DNA of 64,000 bases from Ectothiorhodospiraceae bacterium (GCA_024234875.1 JACKNM010000002.1:682001-746000); one strand, 5' to 3'; shown: positions 41,050-52,885, counted from the stretch's first letter. The notes: a model not told the origin generated them from the letters alone. Program-made: numbers and translations.

Positions 41050-42405
41050 ATGGACCAAGTCGTCGCCACCCCGGTCGGCCACGCCGAGGCCGGTCTGGGC
41101 TCGAGCCCTGCCGACACGGCGGAGGAGGCAAAACCTCCCCCGCGACGTGCCCTCACCCGTCGCCCGTCGCCTGCCCCCCAGGCGACTCGGGGCCAGTCCT
41201 CGCGGCCCCAGCCCGCACGGGGCTCACGCCCCCGGGCCGGTAACCGCACCCCGGTCAACCCGCGCACCGACGCCTTCCGCCGCCGATTCTTCCCCGAGGC
41301 CACCGTGGCCGAGTGGAACGACTGGCGCTGGCAGGTCCGCAACCGCATCCGCGACCTCGCCGGCCTCGAGCGCATCTTCGCGCTGTCGGCCGACGAGCGC
41401 GCCGCGGTGCTCGCCCACGACGGCCCGCTGCCGGTCGGCATCACGCCGTACTACGCGAGCCTGATGGGCCTGGACGACCCGACCGAGGCGCTGCGCCGCA
41501 CCCACATCCCGGTGAGCGGCGAGCACTTGCGCTCGCCCGGCGAGGAGGACGACCCCCTCGGCGAGGACCACGACACCGTGGTGCCGGGGCTGGTGCACCG
41601 TTACCCGGATCGGGTGCTGTTCCTCACCACCCCGTTCTGCTCGACCTACTGCCGCTACTGCACCCGCGCGCGGATGGTGGGCGAGACCGGGGAGTACACC
41701 TTCGGGGTGAGTGCCTGGGAGCGCGCGCTCGGCTACATCGAGTCGCACACCGAGGTGCGCGACGTGCTGCTCTCGGGCGGCGATCCGCTGGCGTTGCACG
41801 ACGACAAGCTCGAGCACCTGCTGCGCCGACTGCGCGCGATCCCGCACGTCGAGTTCGTGCGCATCGGCACCAAGATGCCAGCGGTGCTACCGATGCGGGT
41901 GACGCGCGATCTGGCGCGGATGCTCGCCCGCTACCAGCCCTGGATCAGCATCCACTTCACCCACCCCGACGAGATCACGCCGGAGGTGGCCACCGCCTGC
42001 GCGCGGCTGGCCGACGCCGGGCTGCCGCTCGGCAGCCAGACGGTGCTGCTCAAGGGCATCAACGACGACGTCGAGACGATGCGCCGTCTGGTCCACGGGC
42101 TGCTACGCAATCGGGTGCGGCCTTACTACCTGTATCAGTGCGATCCCATCAAGGGCTCGGCGCACTTCCGTACCAGCGTCGACAAGGGGTTGGAGATCAT
42201 CCGGGGCTTGCGTGGTCACACCACCGGGTACGCAGTGCCGACCTATGTGGTCGACGCCCCCGGCGGCGGCGGCAAGATCCCGTTGATCCCCGACCCGGTG
42301 GTCGGGCGCGACGGCGACGATCTGCTCCTTCGCAACTTCGAGGGTGCAGTGCACCGCTACCCGGACCCGGAGGGCACGCTCGGCCGAGCGCTCGGCGGCC
42401 GATGA
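41050..42405 (+). CDS. KamA-family radical SAM aminomutase
   Basis: 451 residues. Radical SAM cluster motif CSTYCRYC (Cys197, Cys201, Cys204) follows LFLTTPF, then VLLSGGDPLALHDDKL, RIGTKMPAVLPMR, PYYLYQCDPIKGSAHFRT and GYAVPTYVVDAPGGGGKIPL. These match lysine 2,3-aminomutase and its relatives, PLP- and SAM-dependent enzymes. The N-terminal ~60 residues are Pro/Arg-rich and look disordered. Its stop overlaps the start of the next gene (ATGA at 42402-42405). Authentic lysine aminomutase activity would give beta-lysine; some relatives act on glutamate or other amino acids, so the product is uncertain. Confidence 0.9.
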   Translation: MDQVVATPVGHAEAGLGSSPADTAEEAKPPPRRALTRRPSPAPQATRGQSSRPQPARGSRPRAGNRTPVNPRTDAFRRRFFPEATVAEWNDWRWQVRNRIRDLAGLERIFALSADERAAVLAHDGPLPVGITPYYASLMGLDDPTEALRRTHIPVSGEHLRSPGEEDDPLGEDHDTVVPGLVHRYPDRVLFLTTPFCSTYCRYCTRARMVGETGEYTFGVSAWERALGYIESHTEVRDVLLSGGDPLALHDDKLEHLLRRLRAIPHVEFVRIGTKMPAVLPMRVTRDLARMLARYQPWISIHFTHPDEITPEVATACARLADAGLPLGSQTVLLKGINDDVETMRRLVHGLLRNRVRPYYLYQCDPIKGSAHFRTSVDKGLEIIRGLRGHTTGYAVPTYVVDAPGGGGKIPLIPDPVVGRDGDDLLLRNFEGAVHRYPDPEGTLGRALGGR

Positions 42406-43448
42406 GCGCGCGCCAGCCCACGCCCCGTGCGCCGAAGGGCGCGCGGGGCGGCCGTCCCATCGTGGTGCTGCACAGCGCGGTGGCGGCCGACGCCGCCGCC
42501 GACGACCAGGACGGCCTGGCCCAGGTCGAGGCGGTGTGCGCGGCGCTCTCGGCGCTCGGCCACCGCGCGTTGCCGGTCGCGTTCGGCGCGGACCTCGCGG
42601 CGGAGACCGCGCGCCTCGCCGAGCTCGCCCCGGCCCTGGTCTTCAACCTCGTCGAGTGCGTGGCGGGGACGCTGCGCCTCACCCATCTCGCGCCCGGGAT
42701 TCTCGACGCGCTCGGAATCCCGTACACCGGGTGCGACGCCTCGGCGCTGCTGGTGACCGGCGACAAGCTGGTCGCCAAGCGCATGCTGCGCGGCGCCGGC
42801 GTGGCGACCCCGGGCTGGCTCGAGCCGGACGGGACCCTGGTCGGCGCCGAGCCCGGCGCGCGGTTCATCGTCAAGTCGGTGCACGAGGACGCCTCGCTCG
42901 GCATCGACGCGACGTCGATCGTCGACGGCGCGGCGCGGGCACGCCAGGTGATGGCCTCGCGCGCCGCGCGCCACGGCGGCACCTGGTTCGCCGAGGCGTT
43001 CGTCGACGGACGCGAGTTCAACGCCTCGGTCATCGGCGCACGTGACGTCCCCGAGGTGCTCCCGATCCCCGAGATCGAGTTCGTCGACTACCCCGACGAC
43101 ATGCCACGCATCGTCGACTGGGACGCGAAGTGGGTGCCGGAGAGCTACGGCTACTCCCACACCCCGCGGCGCTTCGACCTCCCGGCGAGCGATACCGCCC
43201 TGCTCGAGCGCCTCGCCGCGGCGAGCCGCGCCTGCTGGCGGCTGTTCGGGCTCGCCGGCTATGCGCGGGTCGACTTCCGCGTCGGCACCGACGGCCTGCC
43301 AATGGTGCTGGAGGTCAACGCCAACCCCTGCATCGCGCCCGACGCGGGGCTCGCGGCGGCGGCCGAGCGGGCCGGCCTCGACTACCCGGCGCTGGTGGCG
43401 CGGGTGCTCGCACTCGGCACCGCCCAGGGCGGGCGCGCCGCCGCCTGA
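42402..43448 (+). CDS. ATP-grasp ligase (D-Ala-D-Ala ligase-like)
   Basis: 348 residues with the D-Ala-D-Ala ligase layout: N-terminal Rossmann-like domain (VFNLVECVAGTLR; PYTGCDASALLVTGDKLVAKRML), ATP-grasp lysine in RFIVKSVHEDASLGID, and the metal/product loop LEVNANPCIAPDAGL at the end. It would join two amino-acid-like substrates by an acyl-phosphate. Its start overlaps the KamA stop, so it is translationally coupled, and the GNAT-HDAC gene follows 12 bp later. A second ATP-grasp protein closes the operon (45767). It is not a housekeeping D-Ala ligase in context; a role in joining the KamA product is an inference from gene order. Confidence 0.88.
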   Translation: MSARQPTPRAPKGARGGRPIVVLHSAVAADAAADDQDGLAQVEAVCAALSALGHRALPVAFGADLAAETARLAELAPALVFNLVECVAGTLRLTHLAPGILDALGIPYTGCDASALLVTGDKLVAKRMLRGAGVATPGWLEPDGTLVGAEPGARFIVKSVHEDASLGIDATSIVDGAARARQVMASRAARHGGTWFAEAFVDGREFNASVIGARDVPEVLPIPEIEFVDYPDDMPRIVDWDAKWVPESYGYSHTPRRFDLPASDTALLERLAAASRACWRLFGLAGYARVDFRVGTDGLPMVLEVNANPCIAPDAGLAAAAERAGLDYPALVARVLALGTAQGGRAAA

Positions 43449-43460
43449 GGACGAGAGACC

Positions 43461-45734
<2,274 letters not shown>

Positions 45735-45766
45735 TTCGACCCGGCCACGCAGTGGAGACGCGAGTC

Positions 45767-46798
45767 ATGCGCATCGGCATCACCTACGACCTGCGCTCGG
45801 AGTACCTGGCGCGCGGCTATGGCCTGGAGGAGACCGCGGAGTTCGACCGCGACGACACCGTCGAGGCGCTGGAGCAGGCGCTGGAGGCCCTCGGTCACCA
45901 GCCCGAGCGCATCGGCAGCGTCGGCGCCCTGGTCGATGCGTTGGCCGCAGGACGGCGCTGGGACCTCGTGTTCAACATCGCCGAGGGCATGCACGGTTTC
46001 GGACGCGAGGCGCAGGTGCCGGCGCTCCTCGACGCCTACGGCATCCCCTACACATTCTCCGATCCGCTGGTGATGAGCGTGTGCCTGCACAAGGCGGTGA
46101 CCAAGCAGGTGATGGCGGCCCACGGCCTCGCCACCCCGGCGTTTCGACTGGTGCACACCGTGGCCGAGGCGCGCGAGGTCGACCTGCCGCTTCCGCTGTT
46201 CGCCAAGCCGGTCGCCGAGGGCACCAGCAAGGGCGTGGATCGTGAGTCGGTCATTCGGTCGCGCGAGGCGTTGGTCGCCGCCTGCGAGCGGCTCCTCGCG
46301 CGCTACCGGCAGCCGGTGCTGGTCGAGCGCTTCCTCCCGGGGCGCGAGTTCACCGTCGGCATTCTCGGCTCCGGCGCCCGCGCGCGAGCCCTCGGGGCGA
46401 TGGAGGTGGTGGCGCTCGCCGGGGCCGATCTCGAGGTCTACTCCTACGAGAACAAGGAGCTCTGCGAGGAGCGGGTGGTGTACCGGCTCGCCACCGACAG
46501 CGCCGGGCGCGCCGCATCGCGGCTCGCGCTCGAGTGCTGGCGGCGCATCGGCGGACGCGACGTCGGACGCATCGACGTGCGCCTCGACGAGCAGGGACGG
46601 GCGAGCCTGATCGAGGTCAACCCGCTGCCGGGTCTGCATCCGGGGCACTCCGACCTGCCCATTCTCTGCGGCCTGCTGGGCATCCCGTTCCTCGCGTTGA
46701 TCGAGCGAATCCTCGCCTCTGCGAGCGAACGCGTGCCACGGCGGGTGCGCGGCCGGGGTCGCCGCGCGGTGGCGAGTGTGGGCGCGGTGCCCGCATGA
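45767..46798 (+). CDS. ATP-grasp ligase, D-Ala-D-Ala ligase-like, second in the operon
   Basis: 343 residues. N-terminal RIGITYDLRSEYLARGYGLEE, VFNIAEGMHGFGREAQVPALLD, ATP-grasp lysine in LFAKPVAEGTSKGVD, and the final loop LIEVNPLPGLHPGHSDLPIL that usually holds the metal and product. The two ATP-grasp genes differ in their first ~60 residues, so they probably take different substrates or act in sequence. It is the last gene of the KamA operon; a 312-bp gap follows. The start (MRIGITYD) has GTGGAG upstream. Function as a peptide-forming ligase is inferred from family and context. Confidence 0.87.
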   Translation: MRIGITYDLRSEYLARGYGLEETAEFDRDDTVEALEQALEALGHQPERIGSVGALVDALAAGRRWDLVFNIAEGMHGFGREAQVPALLDAYGIPYTFSDPLVMSVCLHKAVTKQVMAAHGLATPAFRLVHTVAEAREVDLPLPLFAKPVAEGTSKGVDRESVIRSREALVAACERLLARYRQPVLVERFLPGREFTVGILGSGARARALGAMEVVALAGADLEVYSYENKELCEERVVYRLATDSAGRAASRLALECWRRIGGRDVGRIDVRLDEQGRASLIEVNPLPGLHPGHSDLPILCGLLGIPFLALIERILASASERVPRRVRGRGRRAVASVGAVPA

Positions 46799-47110
46799 CG
46801 CATCTCCCACCGGAGCGCCCGTCTACCTCGGCGGGCGTTTGACCGGGATCAGAATTCACGCTGGATCCGCAGCGAGAGCCGCAACTGGAACTGATGTGCG
46901 TGCGTTCGGTCACAGACGCTGGGACCGGGCGGTGGCATCGTTTCCGTCATCGTTGAATGTAGCCGTCGTGGCCCGGTTCCGGGCCGGCATCGGGAACGGA
47001 ACCACCACCAGAGCGGCGCTTCGCGGGCCGGGATTCGCCGGCGTGCGGGCGGCACGGGCGGGCGCGACCCGACCGTCGAGCACCCGGCCACCCGGCAGGA
47101 GGACCAGACG
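46799..47110. other. Intergenic region after the KamA operon
   Basis: 312 bp with no convincing ORF on either strand, no tRNA-like segment and no clear repeat. Short inverted pairs around 46970-46990 are too small to assign. Probably contains the promoter of the PilZ gene. Confidence 0.4.
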
Positions 47111-47959
47111 ATGGCAGCGACTGTCGCGGGGGACTGGCACCCCCTCAACGGACGTCCCCAGGAGGCCGAGCGCCGCAGCGCGCCGCGCCGGCCATGCCTG
47201 CTCCACGCCGTCATCGTCGGCGGCTACGGCGAGCCGCGCATGTGCACGGTCTTCGACCGCGGGCCGGACGGGCTCGGCGTCGGCCTCCAGGTCGACCGTA
47301 CGCCCGACGTCCCTCCGGCGCCGGCGATCGGCACGCCGGTCGAGGTCATCCTCCCCCCGGATGGCTCGCGCGGCGAGGCGCGGCTCCGCGCCACGGTGCG
47401 CTGGGTCAGTCCCGAGGAGAGCCAGGACACGATCGGGCTGTCGCTCGACGCCGTCGACGCGCGTCTGTTGTCGCGGCTGTTCCAGGCCGAGTGCGCGGCG
47501 GCGGCCAGCGCGGAGGCGCCGCCGGCGCAACCGCGACCGCGATTGGCGCCCTCGGCCACGCGCGGGCCCCGGGCTCGTACCACGCTGGACCGCGTCACCG
47601 CGGTGATGGCCGGCGCGGCCCTGCTCATCGGCACCGGGCTCCTGGTCGACCGCGTCGTCGGACACCAGCCGGTGGTCACCTCGACCGTCGGCGATGCCAC
47701 CGGGGAGTTGCGGCTACGCGATGCCGACGGACGCCTGCGTGTCGCCGCCGGACTTCACGACAACGTGCCGGTGGTGCAGCTCTTCTCGCCGACCGGCGTC
47801 GCCGCCATCACCTTCGGTCAGCGCTTCGACGGCGCGCCGTTCATCGACATCTCGAACGCGCGCGGCGAGAGCCGGGTGCTGCTCGACATCGACGAGAGCG
47901 GCCGCGGGCGGCTGCGCCTGCTCGACGAGGCCGGCAACACGACCTTCGCGGCGCGCTGA
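47111..47959 (+). CDS. PilZ-like domain protein with single membrane helix
   Basis: 282 residues. The N-terminal ~120 residues look like a PilZ domain: ERRSAPRRPCLLHAVIVGG carries the RxxxR-type signature, and an aliphatic beta barrel follows (GTPVEVILPPDG, ATVRWVS). A membrane helix at about 160-180 (VTAVMAGAALLIGTGLLVD) follows a Pro/Arg-rich linker, and the C-terminal ~100 residues form an extracytoplasmic beta-rich domain (GELRLRDADGRLRVAAGLHDN; repeats of ISNARGESRVLLDIDESGRGRL). It may carry c-di-GMP signals to a periplasmic domain. The PilZ call is moderate because the D/NxSxxG partner motif is weak (DRGPDGLGVGL). Confidence 0.65.
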   Translation: MAATVAGDWHPLNGRPQEAERRSAPRRPCLLHAVIVGGYGEPRMCTVFDRGPDGLGVGLQVDRTPDVPPAPAIGTPVEVILPPDGSRGEARLRATVRWVSPEESQDTIGLSLDAVDARLLSRLFQAECAAAASAEAPPAQPRPRLAPSATRGPRARTTLDRVTAVMAGAALLIGTGLLVDRVVGHQPVVTSTVGDATGELRLRDADGRLRVAAGLHDNVPVVQLFSPTGVAAITFGQRFDGAPFIDISNARGESRVLLDIDESGRGRLRLLDEAGNTTFAAR

Positions 47960-47969
47960 CGCGACTCCG

Positions 47970-47994
47970 GATCGCCCCCGTCGCCGAGGCGATC
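47970..47994. terminator. Short hairpin at the convergent PilZ/livM gap
   Basis: GATCGCC (47970-47976) and GGCGATC (47988-47994) form a 7-bp stem with an 11-nt loop that touches the livM stop. It could act for both convergent genes, but it is short. Confidence 0.3.
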
Positions 47995-48988
47995 AGGCGC
48001 TGGCGGTGCGCGGGCTGGTAGGCGCGCGCCGCGTCTCCCACAGCCTCGCCAACCGGCCCAGGATGCCCTCGGGCATGAAGATGATGAAGATCACCAGCAT
48101 CAGGCCGTAGATCGTCCCGTCGAGGCCATGGACATCGTGGCCGAACGCCACCCGCAGCCCCTCTGCCAGCAGTAGCGTGAATGCCGCACCGAAGGTGGGG
48201 CCGAGGCGCACGTACATTCCCCCCGCGATCACCGCGAAGACGATCTCGAGCGACTTGGCGATCCCGGACACGGTCTCCGGGTTGATGTAGAGCTGGTACT
48301 GACCGTACGCGATCCCACCGAGCGCGGTGAGCGCCGCGCTGAGCACGGTGATGGTGAGCTTGGTGCGGGTGACGTCGACGCCGACCGAGGCCGCCGCGTC
48401 CTCCTGCTCGTTCGCTGCCTCCAGCGCGTAGCGGGCCATGCTCGAGTCGACGCGCTTCCACACCCACAGCCCGAGTAGCCACAACCCGACCGCGACGTAG
48501 AAGAACACGCCCTTGCTCGATACCTGTAACGCGACCAGGCTGAACGAGACGTCGGCCGACAACGCACTCGCCGGCGTCACACCGAGCGAGCCACCGGTCC
48601 AGTCGCGCAGCGCCACGATCAGCATCAACACGATCTCACCGAGCGCGAGGGTGACCAGCGCGAAGTAGTGCCCGGTGATGCGGAAGCGAAAGCACGGATA
48701 GCCGATCAGGACCGCGACCAGCACCGCCAGCGCGACCGCCACCGGGATTCCGAGCCAGGGCGAGATGCCGGCGTGGTTCCACAGCATGGTGACGGTGTAG
48801 GCGCCGATGCCGAGAAAGGCGCCGTGGCCGAGAGACACCAGTCCGAATCGTCCCATCAACGACCAGGCGGTGTACACGAAGCCCCAGATCAGAATCGTGA
48901 TTCCGAGGTGGAGCACGTAGTCGCTCACGCCGAGCATCGGCACCGCGAGCAACGCGACGAGACCGATCAGATTCGCGAGACGTCCCAT
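47993..48988 (-). CDS. livM: Branched-chain amino acid-type ABC permease LivM
   Basis: 331 residues with about nine membrane helices. The conserved permease loop SLGHGAFLGIGAYT and the EAA-like region YALEAANEQEDAAASVGVDVTRTKL are typical of LivM. The ATG at 48988 has GAGG 8 nt upstream; a GTG at 49006 overlapping livH is possible. Last gene of the five-gene importer operon (binding protein, livG, livF, livH, livM) read leftward. In many bacteria such systems import amino acids, amides or urea rather than branched-chain amino acids only. Confidence 0.92.
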   Translation of the reverse strand: MGRLANLIGLVALLAVPMLGVSDYVLHLGITILIWGFVYTAWSLMGRFGLVSLGHGAFLGIGAYTVTMLWNHAGISPWLGIPVAVALAVLVAVLIGYPCFRFRITGHYFALVTLALGEIVLMLIVALRDWTGGSLGVTPASALSADVSFSLVALQVSSKGVFFYVAVGLWLLGLWVWKRVDSSMARYALEAANEQEDAAASVGVDVTRTKLTITVLSAALTALGGIAYGQYQLYINPETVSGIAKSLEIVFAVIAGGMYVRLGPTFGAAFTLLLAEGLRVAFGHDVHGLDGTIYGLMLVIFIIFMPEGILGRLARLWETRRAPTSPRTASA

Positions 48989-48998
48989 CCGACCGACC

Positions 48999-49862
48999 TC
49001 AGGCACGCTTGCCGAGCAGCCCTTGCGGGCGCCAGAACATCATCGCGATGAAGAAGCAGAACGCGAACACATAGCCCCATTCGAGCTCGAAGTAGAAACC
49101 GCCGACCTGGATGAACTGCGCGAAGATGAACGCGGCGAGGAATCCACCGAGCAGGTTCCCGAGCCCGCCCATGACGCAGACCATGAAGGTGATGGGACCG
49201 AAGGTGAGGCCGATGGCGGGGTGGACGTCGTACTGCAGCACCAGCAAGCAGGCCGCGAGCCCGGCCAGCCCACCGCCGATGGCCGAGGTGATGAGATAGA
49301 TCCGACCCGGCTTGACCCCCATCAGCGGCATGATCTCGCGGTCCTGACTGATGGCGCGGATCGCGGTGCCGAGGTACGTCTTCTTCAAGAACAACCACAA
49401 CAGGGCGACCGCCACCAGCGAGACCCCGCACGCCCAGATCCGCGACTGCGACAGGAAGATCTCGCCGAGCTCCAGGCTCGGCATGCTGATCCCGAGATTG
49501 CGGAACTCGATGCCGAACACCAGCGTCGCCAGCGCCTGCATGAACGTGAGGACACCACCGGTGACCAGGAGCTGATTGATCGGCGCACCACCGAGGACGG
49601 GGCGGATCACGAGCCAGTGCAACAACACTCCCAGCACCGCCACCACCACCACACAGACCGCGAAGGCGAGCAGCAACGGCCAGCCGAGATCCTTGTGCAA
49701 CACGTAGTTGCCGTACATCCCGAACATGATCAGCTCCGCATAGCAGATCCAGACCACGTCGATGACACCGAAGACGATGTTGAGCCCGAGCGCGAGTAGC
49801 GCCAGCACGCCGCCGAGCAGGATTCCGTTGAGGATCGCCTCGAGCAGGAAGATGTCGATCAT
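48999..49862 (-). CDS. livH: Branched-chain amino acid-type ABC permease LivH
   Basis: 287 residues, about eight membrane helices. Start MIDIFLLEAILNGILLGGVLALLALGLNIVFGVIDVVWICYAELIMFG... is the normal LivH N-terminus. The permease loop appears as IRAISQDREIMPLMGV (A-I-R-A-x-x-x-D-x-x in the family). It pairs with LivM to form the membrane channel. The livM gene follows 10 bp downstream; livF lies 72 bp upstream. Confidence 0.92.
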   Translation of the reverse strand: MIDIFLLEAILNGILLGGVLALLALGLNIVFGVIDVVWICYAELIMFGMYGNYVLHKDLGWPLLLAFAVCVVVVAVLGVLLHWLVIRPVLGGAPINQLLVTGGVLTFMQALATLVFGIEFRNLGISMPSLELGEIFLSQSRIWACGVSLVAVALLWLFLKKTYLGTAIRAISQDREIMPLMGVKPGRIYLITSAIGGGLAGLAACLLVLQYDVHPAIGLTFGPITFMVCVMGGLGNLLGGFLAAFIFAQFIQVGGFYFELEWGYVFAFCFFIAMMFWRPQGLLGKRA

Positions 49863-49934
49863 CGTTGGCTTTCCATGTTCACCGCCCTCACCGCGACTCG
49901 CGTGTCCCGGCGCCGGTGGCCGGGCCGACGCCGC

Positions 49935-50639
49935 TCACAGCCCGATGTACGCGCGGCGGATGTCGTCGCTCGCGAGGAGCTCGCTCGCCGCACCGCTCGC
50001 CTTGATTCGCCCCACCTCCAGGAGGTAGGCGCGGTCGACCACGCGCAACACCTGCTGGATGTTCTGCTCGACGATGAGCACCGTGAACCCTTCCGAGCGG
50101 ATGCGCTGCACCATGTCGAACACCTGCTGCACGATCACCGGCGCCAGACCGGCGGACGGCTCGTCGAGCAGCAGCAGCTTCGGGCCGGACATCAGGCCGC
50201 GACCGATGGCACACATCTGCTGCTCGCCGCCGGACAGGGTTCCGGCAATCTGGTCGCGGCGCTCGGCGAGGCGCGGAAAGAGCTCGTACACGTGCTCGAG
50301 ACGAGTCGAGAACTGCTTGCGCGCAGCGGGCAGGAACGCCCCCATGCGCAGGTTCTCCTCCACCGTCAGCCCGGCGAACAGTCGCCGGTGCTCCGGCACG
50401 TGCGCCATCCCGAGCGCGGTGACCTCGTCGGCACCGAGTCCGGCGAGGTCGTGGCCATCGAAGTCGATGGTCCCGGTGCGCGGCTCGATCAGCTTGGAGA
50501 CCACCCGCAGCAACGACGTCTTGCCGGCCCCGTTCGGACCGATCACCGCCACCGCCTCACCGGCCTCCACCGCCAGCGCAACGTCGAACAGCGCCTGGAA
50601 CGAGCCATAGCCGGCGGACACACCCTCCACGCGCAGCAT
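49935..50639 (-). CDS. livF: ABC transporter ATPase LivF
   Basis: 234 residues. Walker A GPNGAGKTSLLR, signature LSGGEQQMCAIGRGL, Walker B LLLLDEPSAGLAP, H-loop VEQNIQQVL. Standard LivF length. It energises uptake together with LivG. Its ATG overlaps the livG stop by one base (TGATG), supporting coupled translation. Confidence 0.93.
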   Translation of the reverse strand: MLRVEGVSAGYGSFQALFDVALAVEAGEAVAVIGPNGAGKTSLLRVVSKLIEPRTGTIDFDGHDLAGLGADEVTALGMAHVPEHRRLFAGLTVEENLRMGAFLPAARKQFSTRLEHVYELFPRLAERRDQIAGTLSGGEQQMCAIGRGLMSGPKLLLLDEPSAGLAPVIVQQVFDMVQRIRSEGFTVLIVEQNIQQVLRVVDRAYLLEVGRIKASGAASELLASDDIRRAYIGL

Positions 50640-51424
50640 CAGCTCGTGCCTCCAGCGCCGGTCTCGCTCCGCGCCCGCGCCGCGACCTGCGCCTGCACCT
50701 CACCGGCGTCGCCGCCGAGATACACCTCCACCACCTTGCGATCGGAGGCGACGACCTGCGGCAATCCCTCGGCGATCACCTCGCCGTGGTCCAACACCAC
50801 GCAGCGATCGACCACACGCATCAGCACCCCCATGATGTGCTCGACCCAGACGATGGTGATGCCGCGCTGGCGACGAATGTGCTCGAGCATGTCGGCGGCC
50901 TGGTCCATCTCCGACTCGTCGAGCCCGCCGAGGCTCTCGTCGGCGAGCAGCACCCGCGGCCGGGTCGCCAATGCGCGCGCCAGCTCCAGCTTCTTGAGGC
51001 CGGCTGCACCGAGACCGTCGATGGTCGTCTCACCGTCCACCGGGAGTTGCACCAGCGCCAGCGCGTCCTCGGCGCGCGACCACGCCTCGGACCGACCGAT
51101 GCGCTCGCCGGCACCGTAGTAGGCGGCGAGGGCGACGTTCTCGAGCAGCTTGAGACGCGTGAACGGGCGCGGAATCTGGAACGTGCGTGCGATACCGGCG
51201 CGGCACACGAGATTCGGCTTCAGCCCGCCGATCTCGCGGCCCTGGAAACGGACCGACCCGGCGGTGGGCGTGAGGGTGCCTGCAATCAGGTTGAAGGTCG
51301 TGCTCTTGCCCGAGCCGTTGGGACCGATCAGCCCCAGGATCTCGCCCTCACCGACCTCGAAGCTCACCTGGTTGACGGCGGTGAAGCCGCCGAAGCGCTT
51401 GGTCAGGCCGTCGACCGACAGCAT
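50639..51424 (-). CDS. livG: ABC transporter ATPase LivG (variant signature)
   Basis: 261 residues. Walker A GPNGSGKSTTFN, typical LivG insert ARTFQIPRPFTRLKLLENV, Walker B RVLLADESLGGLDE and H-loop VEHIMGVL. The signature region reads GLGAAGLKKLELARALA instead of the usual LSxGxQRxLEIARALA, a substitution also seen in a LivG subgroup, so activity is not excluded. Start at 51424 has a GGGGAC upstream; an upstream extension of 47 residues is rejected. 162 bp lie between it and the binding-protein gene. Confidence 0.9.
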   Translation of the reverse strand: MLSVDGLTKRFGGFTAVNQVSFEVGEGEILGLIGPNGSGKSTTFNLIAGTLTPTAGSVRFQGREIGGLKPNLVCRAGIARTFQIPRPFTRLKLLENVALAAYYGAGERIGRSEAWSRAEDALALVQLPVDGETTIDGLGAAGLKKLELARALATRPRVLLADESLGGLDESEMDQAADMLEHIRRQRGITIVWVEHIMGVLMRVVDRCVVLDHGEVIAEGLPQVVASDRKVVEVYLGGDAGEVQAQVAARARSETGAGGTS

Positions 51425-51586
51425 GGTCACGTGTCCCCGTGCGATGGGTCTGGCTCGTCGTCCGCCACCGAGCACGGCCATCGACGAGGCCGGCTGGAGT
51501 GTGGGCTCGGCGCCATCTCGGGGACGGCGCCTCGTCGGCGGCGAGCGGGCCCGCCACGGACCCACCCACCGCCCCGCCCGCGCGCG

Positions 51587-52885
51587 CTACTTGGCGTAGG
51601 CGTGCCCCTCGGGCAGCGGCAACACCGGCTCGATGGTCTTGATCGCGGTCGGCCACACGATATTGGTCTTGCCGTCGATGTACTGCATCACCACCGGCGA
51701 GGAGCGCTCGTTCTGACCCGACATCTCGTGGCCCTCGGGGAAGAACTTCACGCCGTAGCCCTGGATCGTCCCGCCCACCGGGATGTCGGTGTCGAGCGCC
51801 GCCTTGCGCAGCGCCTCGGGGTCGTAGCCACCGTAGGTCTTGATCGCGCGCGGCAACACGTCGGTGAAGAAGATCCACGACTGATTGAAACCCATCGAGG
51901 TGTGCGGTGGCACCTCCTGCGCGCCAGTCTCGGCCTTGTAGCGCTTCACCATCTCGGCGGTGAGATCCCCGAGCCCTGGCGCGAGGGTCGCCGGGTCGAG
52001 AAGCTGCGCCGCGACCGGATCGACGTTGAAGATGTAGTTCGCGTCCGCCCCGAACGCCTCGCTCAGCTTGTCGATCTGACCGTAGCCCGCACCGTGCCCG
52101 ATGAGCGCCTTCCAGCGCAGCCCCTGCTCCTTCGACTGACGCAGGAACAGCGTGATGTCGGGGTTGTAGCCGGTGTGGAGGATGACGTCCGGCCGCGCGC
52201 GGCGCAGCTTCGTCACCATGCTCGAGAGATCGGGCGCCTTGGCGGAGTAGCCCTCCTTGAGCACCACGTCCATGCCGTAGCCCTTGCACGTCTCCTCGTT
52301 CCCGGAGGCGACGCCCGAGCCGTACGGGCCGTCCTCGTGGATGATCGCGACGCGCAGATCCTTGGGCTCGATGCCGAGCTTCTCCTTGCTGCGCTCGTTC
52401 AAGAACGTGCACGACGCCCAGCCGAACTGATCCGAATGGACCTGGGCACGAAACACGTAGCGCAGGTTCTTGCCCTTGAACACCGCGGAGGACACGCACA
52501 CGTTCGCCCACATGAAGCGCTTCGCTGCGTCGACCTTCTGCGCCATCGGCACGCAGTGACCCGAGGAGTACACACCCATGATCAGGTCGACGTTCTCCTG
52601 ATCGAGCAGCCGCGTCGCCTCGTTGATCGCGACCTCGGCCTTCGACTGCGCGTCGGCGTAGATGGCCTCGATCATGTGGCCCTCGACGCCGCCCTTCTCG
52701 TTGATCATGTCGATGGCGATCTTGGTGGCGACCGCCGCGGCCTTGGAGCCGCCGCCGGCAAACGCACCGGTGTAGTCGTAGATGACGCCGATCTTGATCG
52801 GATCGGCGGCGAGCGCGGCGGTCGAGCCGAGCGCGAGGCCGGCGAATGCGGCGAGCGCGGCGAACGCTGAGTGCATCTTGCGCAT
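51587..52885 (-). CDS. Periplasmic substrate-binding protein of the Liv-type ABC importer
   Basis: 432 residues. Signal peptide (SAFAALAAFAGLALGSTAALA, cleavage near residue 27) followed by the Peripla_BP_6 type domain: IKIGVIYDYTGAFAGGGSKAA, AIDMINEKGGVEGH, IMGVYSSGHCVPMAQ, RVAIIHEDGPYGSG. Captures the ligand in the periplasm and hands it to LivHM. The aromatic/acid residues that fix the ligand cannot be judged by eye. First gene of the operon, with a 126-bp gap to the DUF885 gene on the same strand. Confidence 0.92.
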   Translation of the reverse strand: MRKMHSAFAALAAFAGLALGSTAALAADPIKIGVIYDYTGAFAGGGSKAAAVATKIAIDMINEKGGVEGHMIEAIYADAQSKAEVAINEATRLLDQENVDLIMGVYSSGHCVPMAQKVDAAKRFMWANVCVSSAVFKGKNLRYVFRAQVHSDQFGWASCTFLNERSKEKLGIEPKDLRVAIIHEDGPYGSGVASGNEETCKGYGMDVVLKEGYSAKAPDLSSMVTKLRRARPDVILHTGYNPDITLFLRQSKEQGLRWKALIGHGAGYGQIDKLSEAFGADANYIFNVDPVAAQLLDPATLAPGLGDLTAEMVKRYKAETGAQEVPPHTSMGFNQSWIFFTDVLPRAIKTYGGYDPEALRKAALDTDIPVGGTIQGYGVKFFPEGHEMSGQNERSSPVVMQYIDGKTNIVWPTAIKTIEPVLPLPEGHAYAK

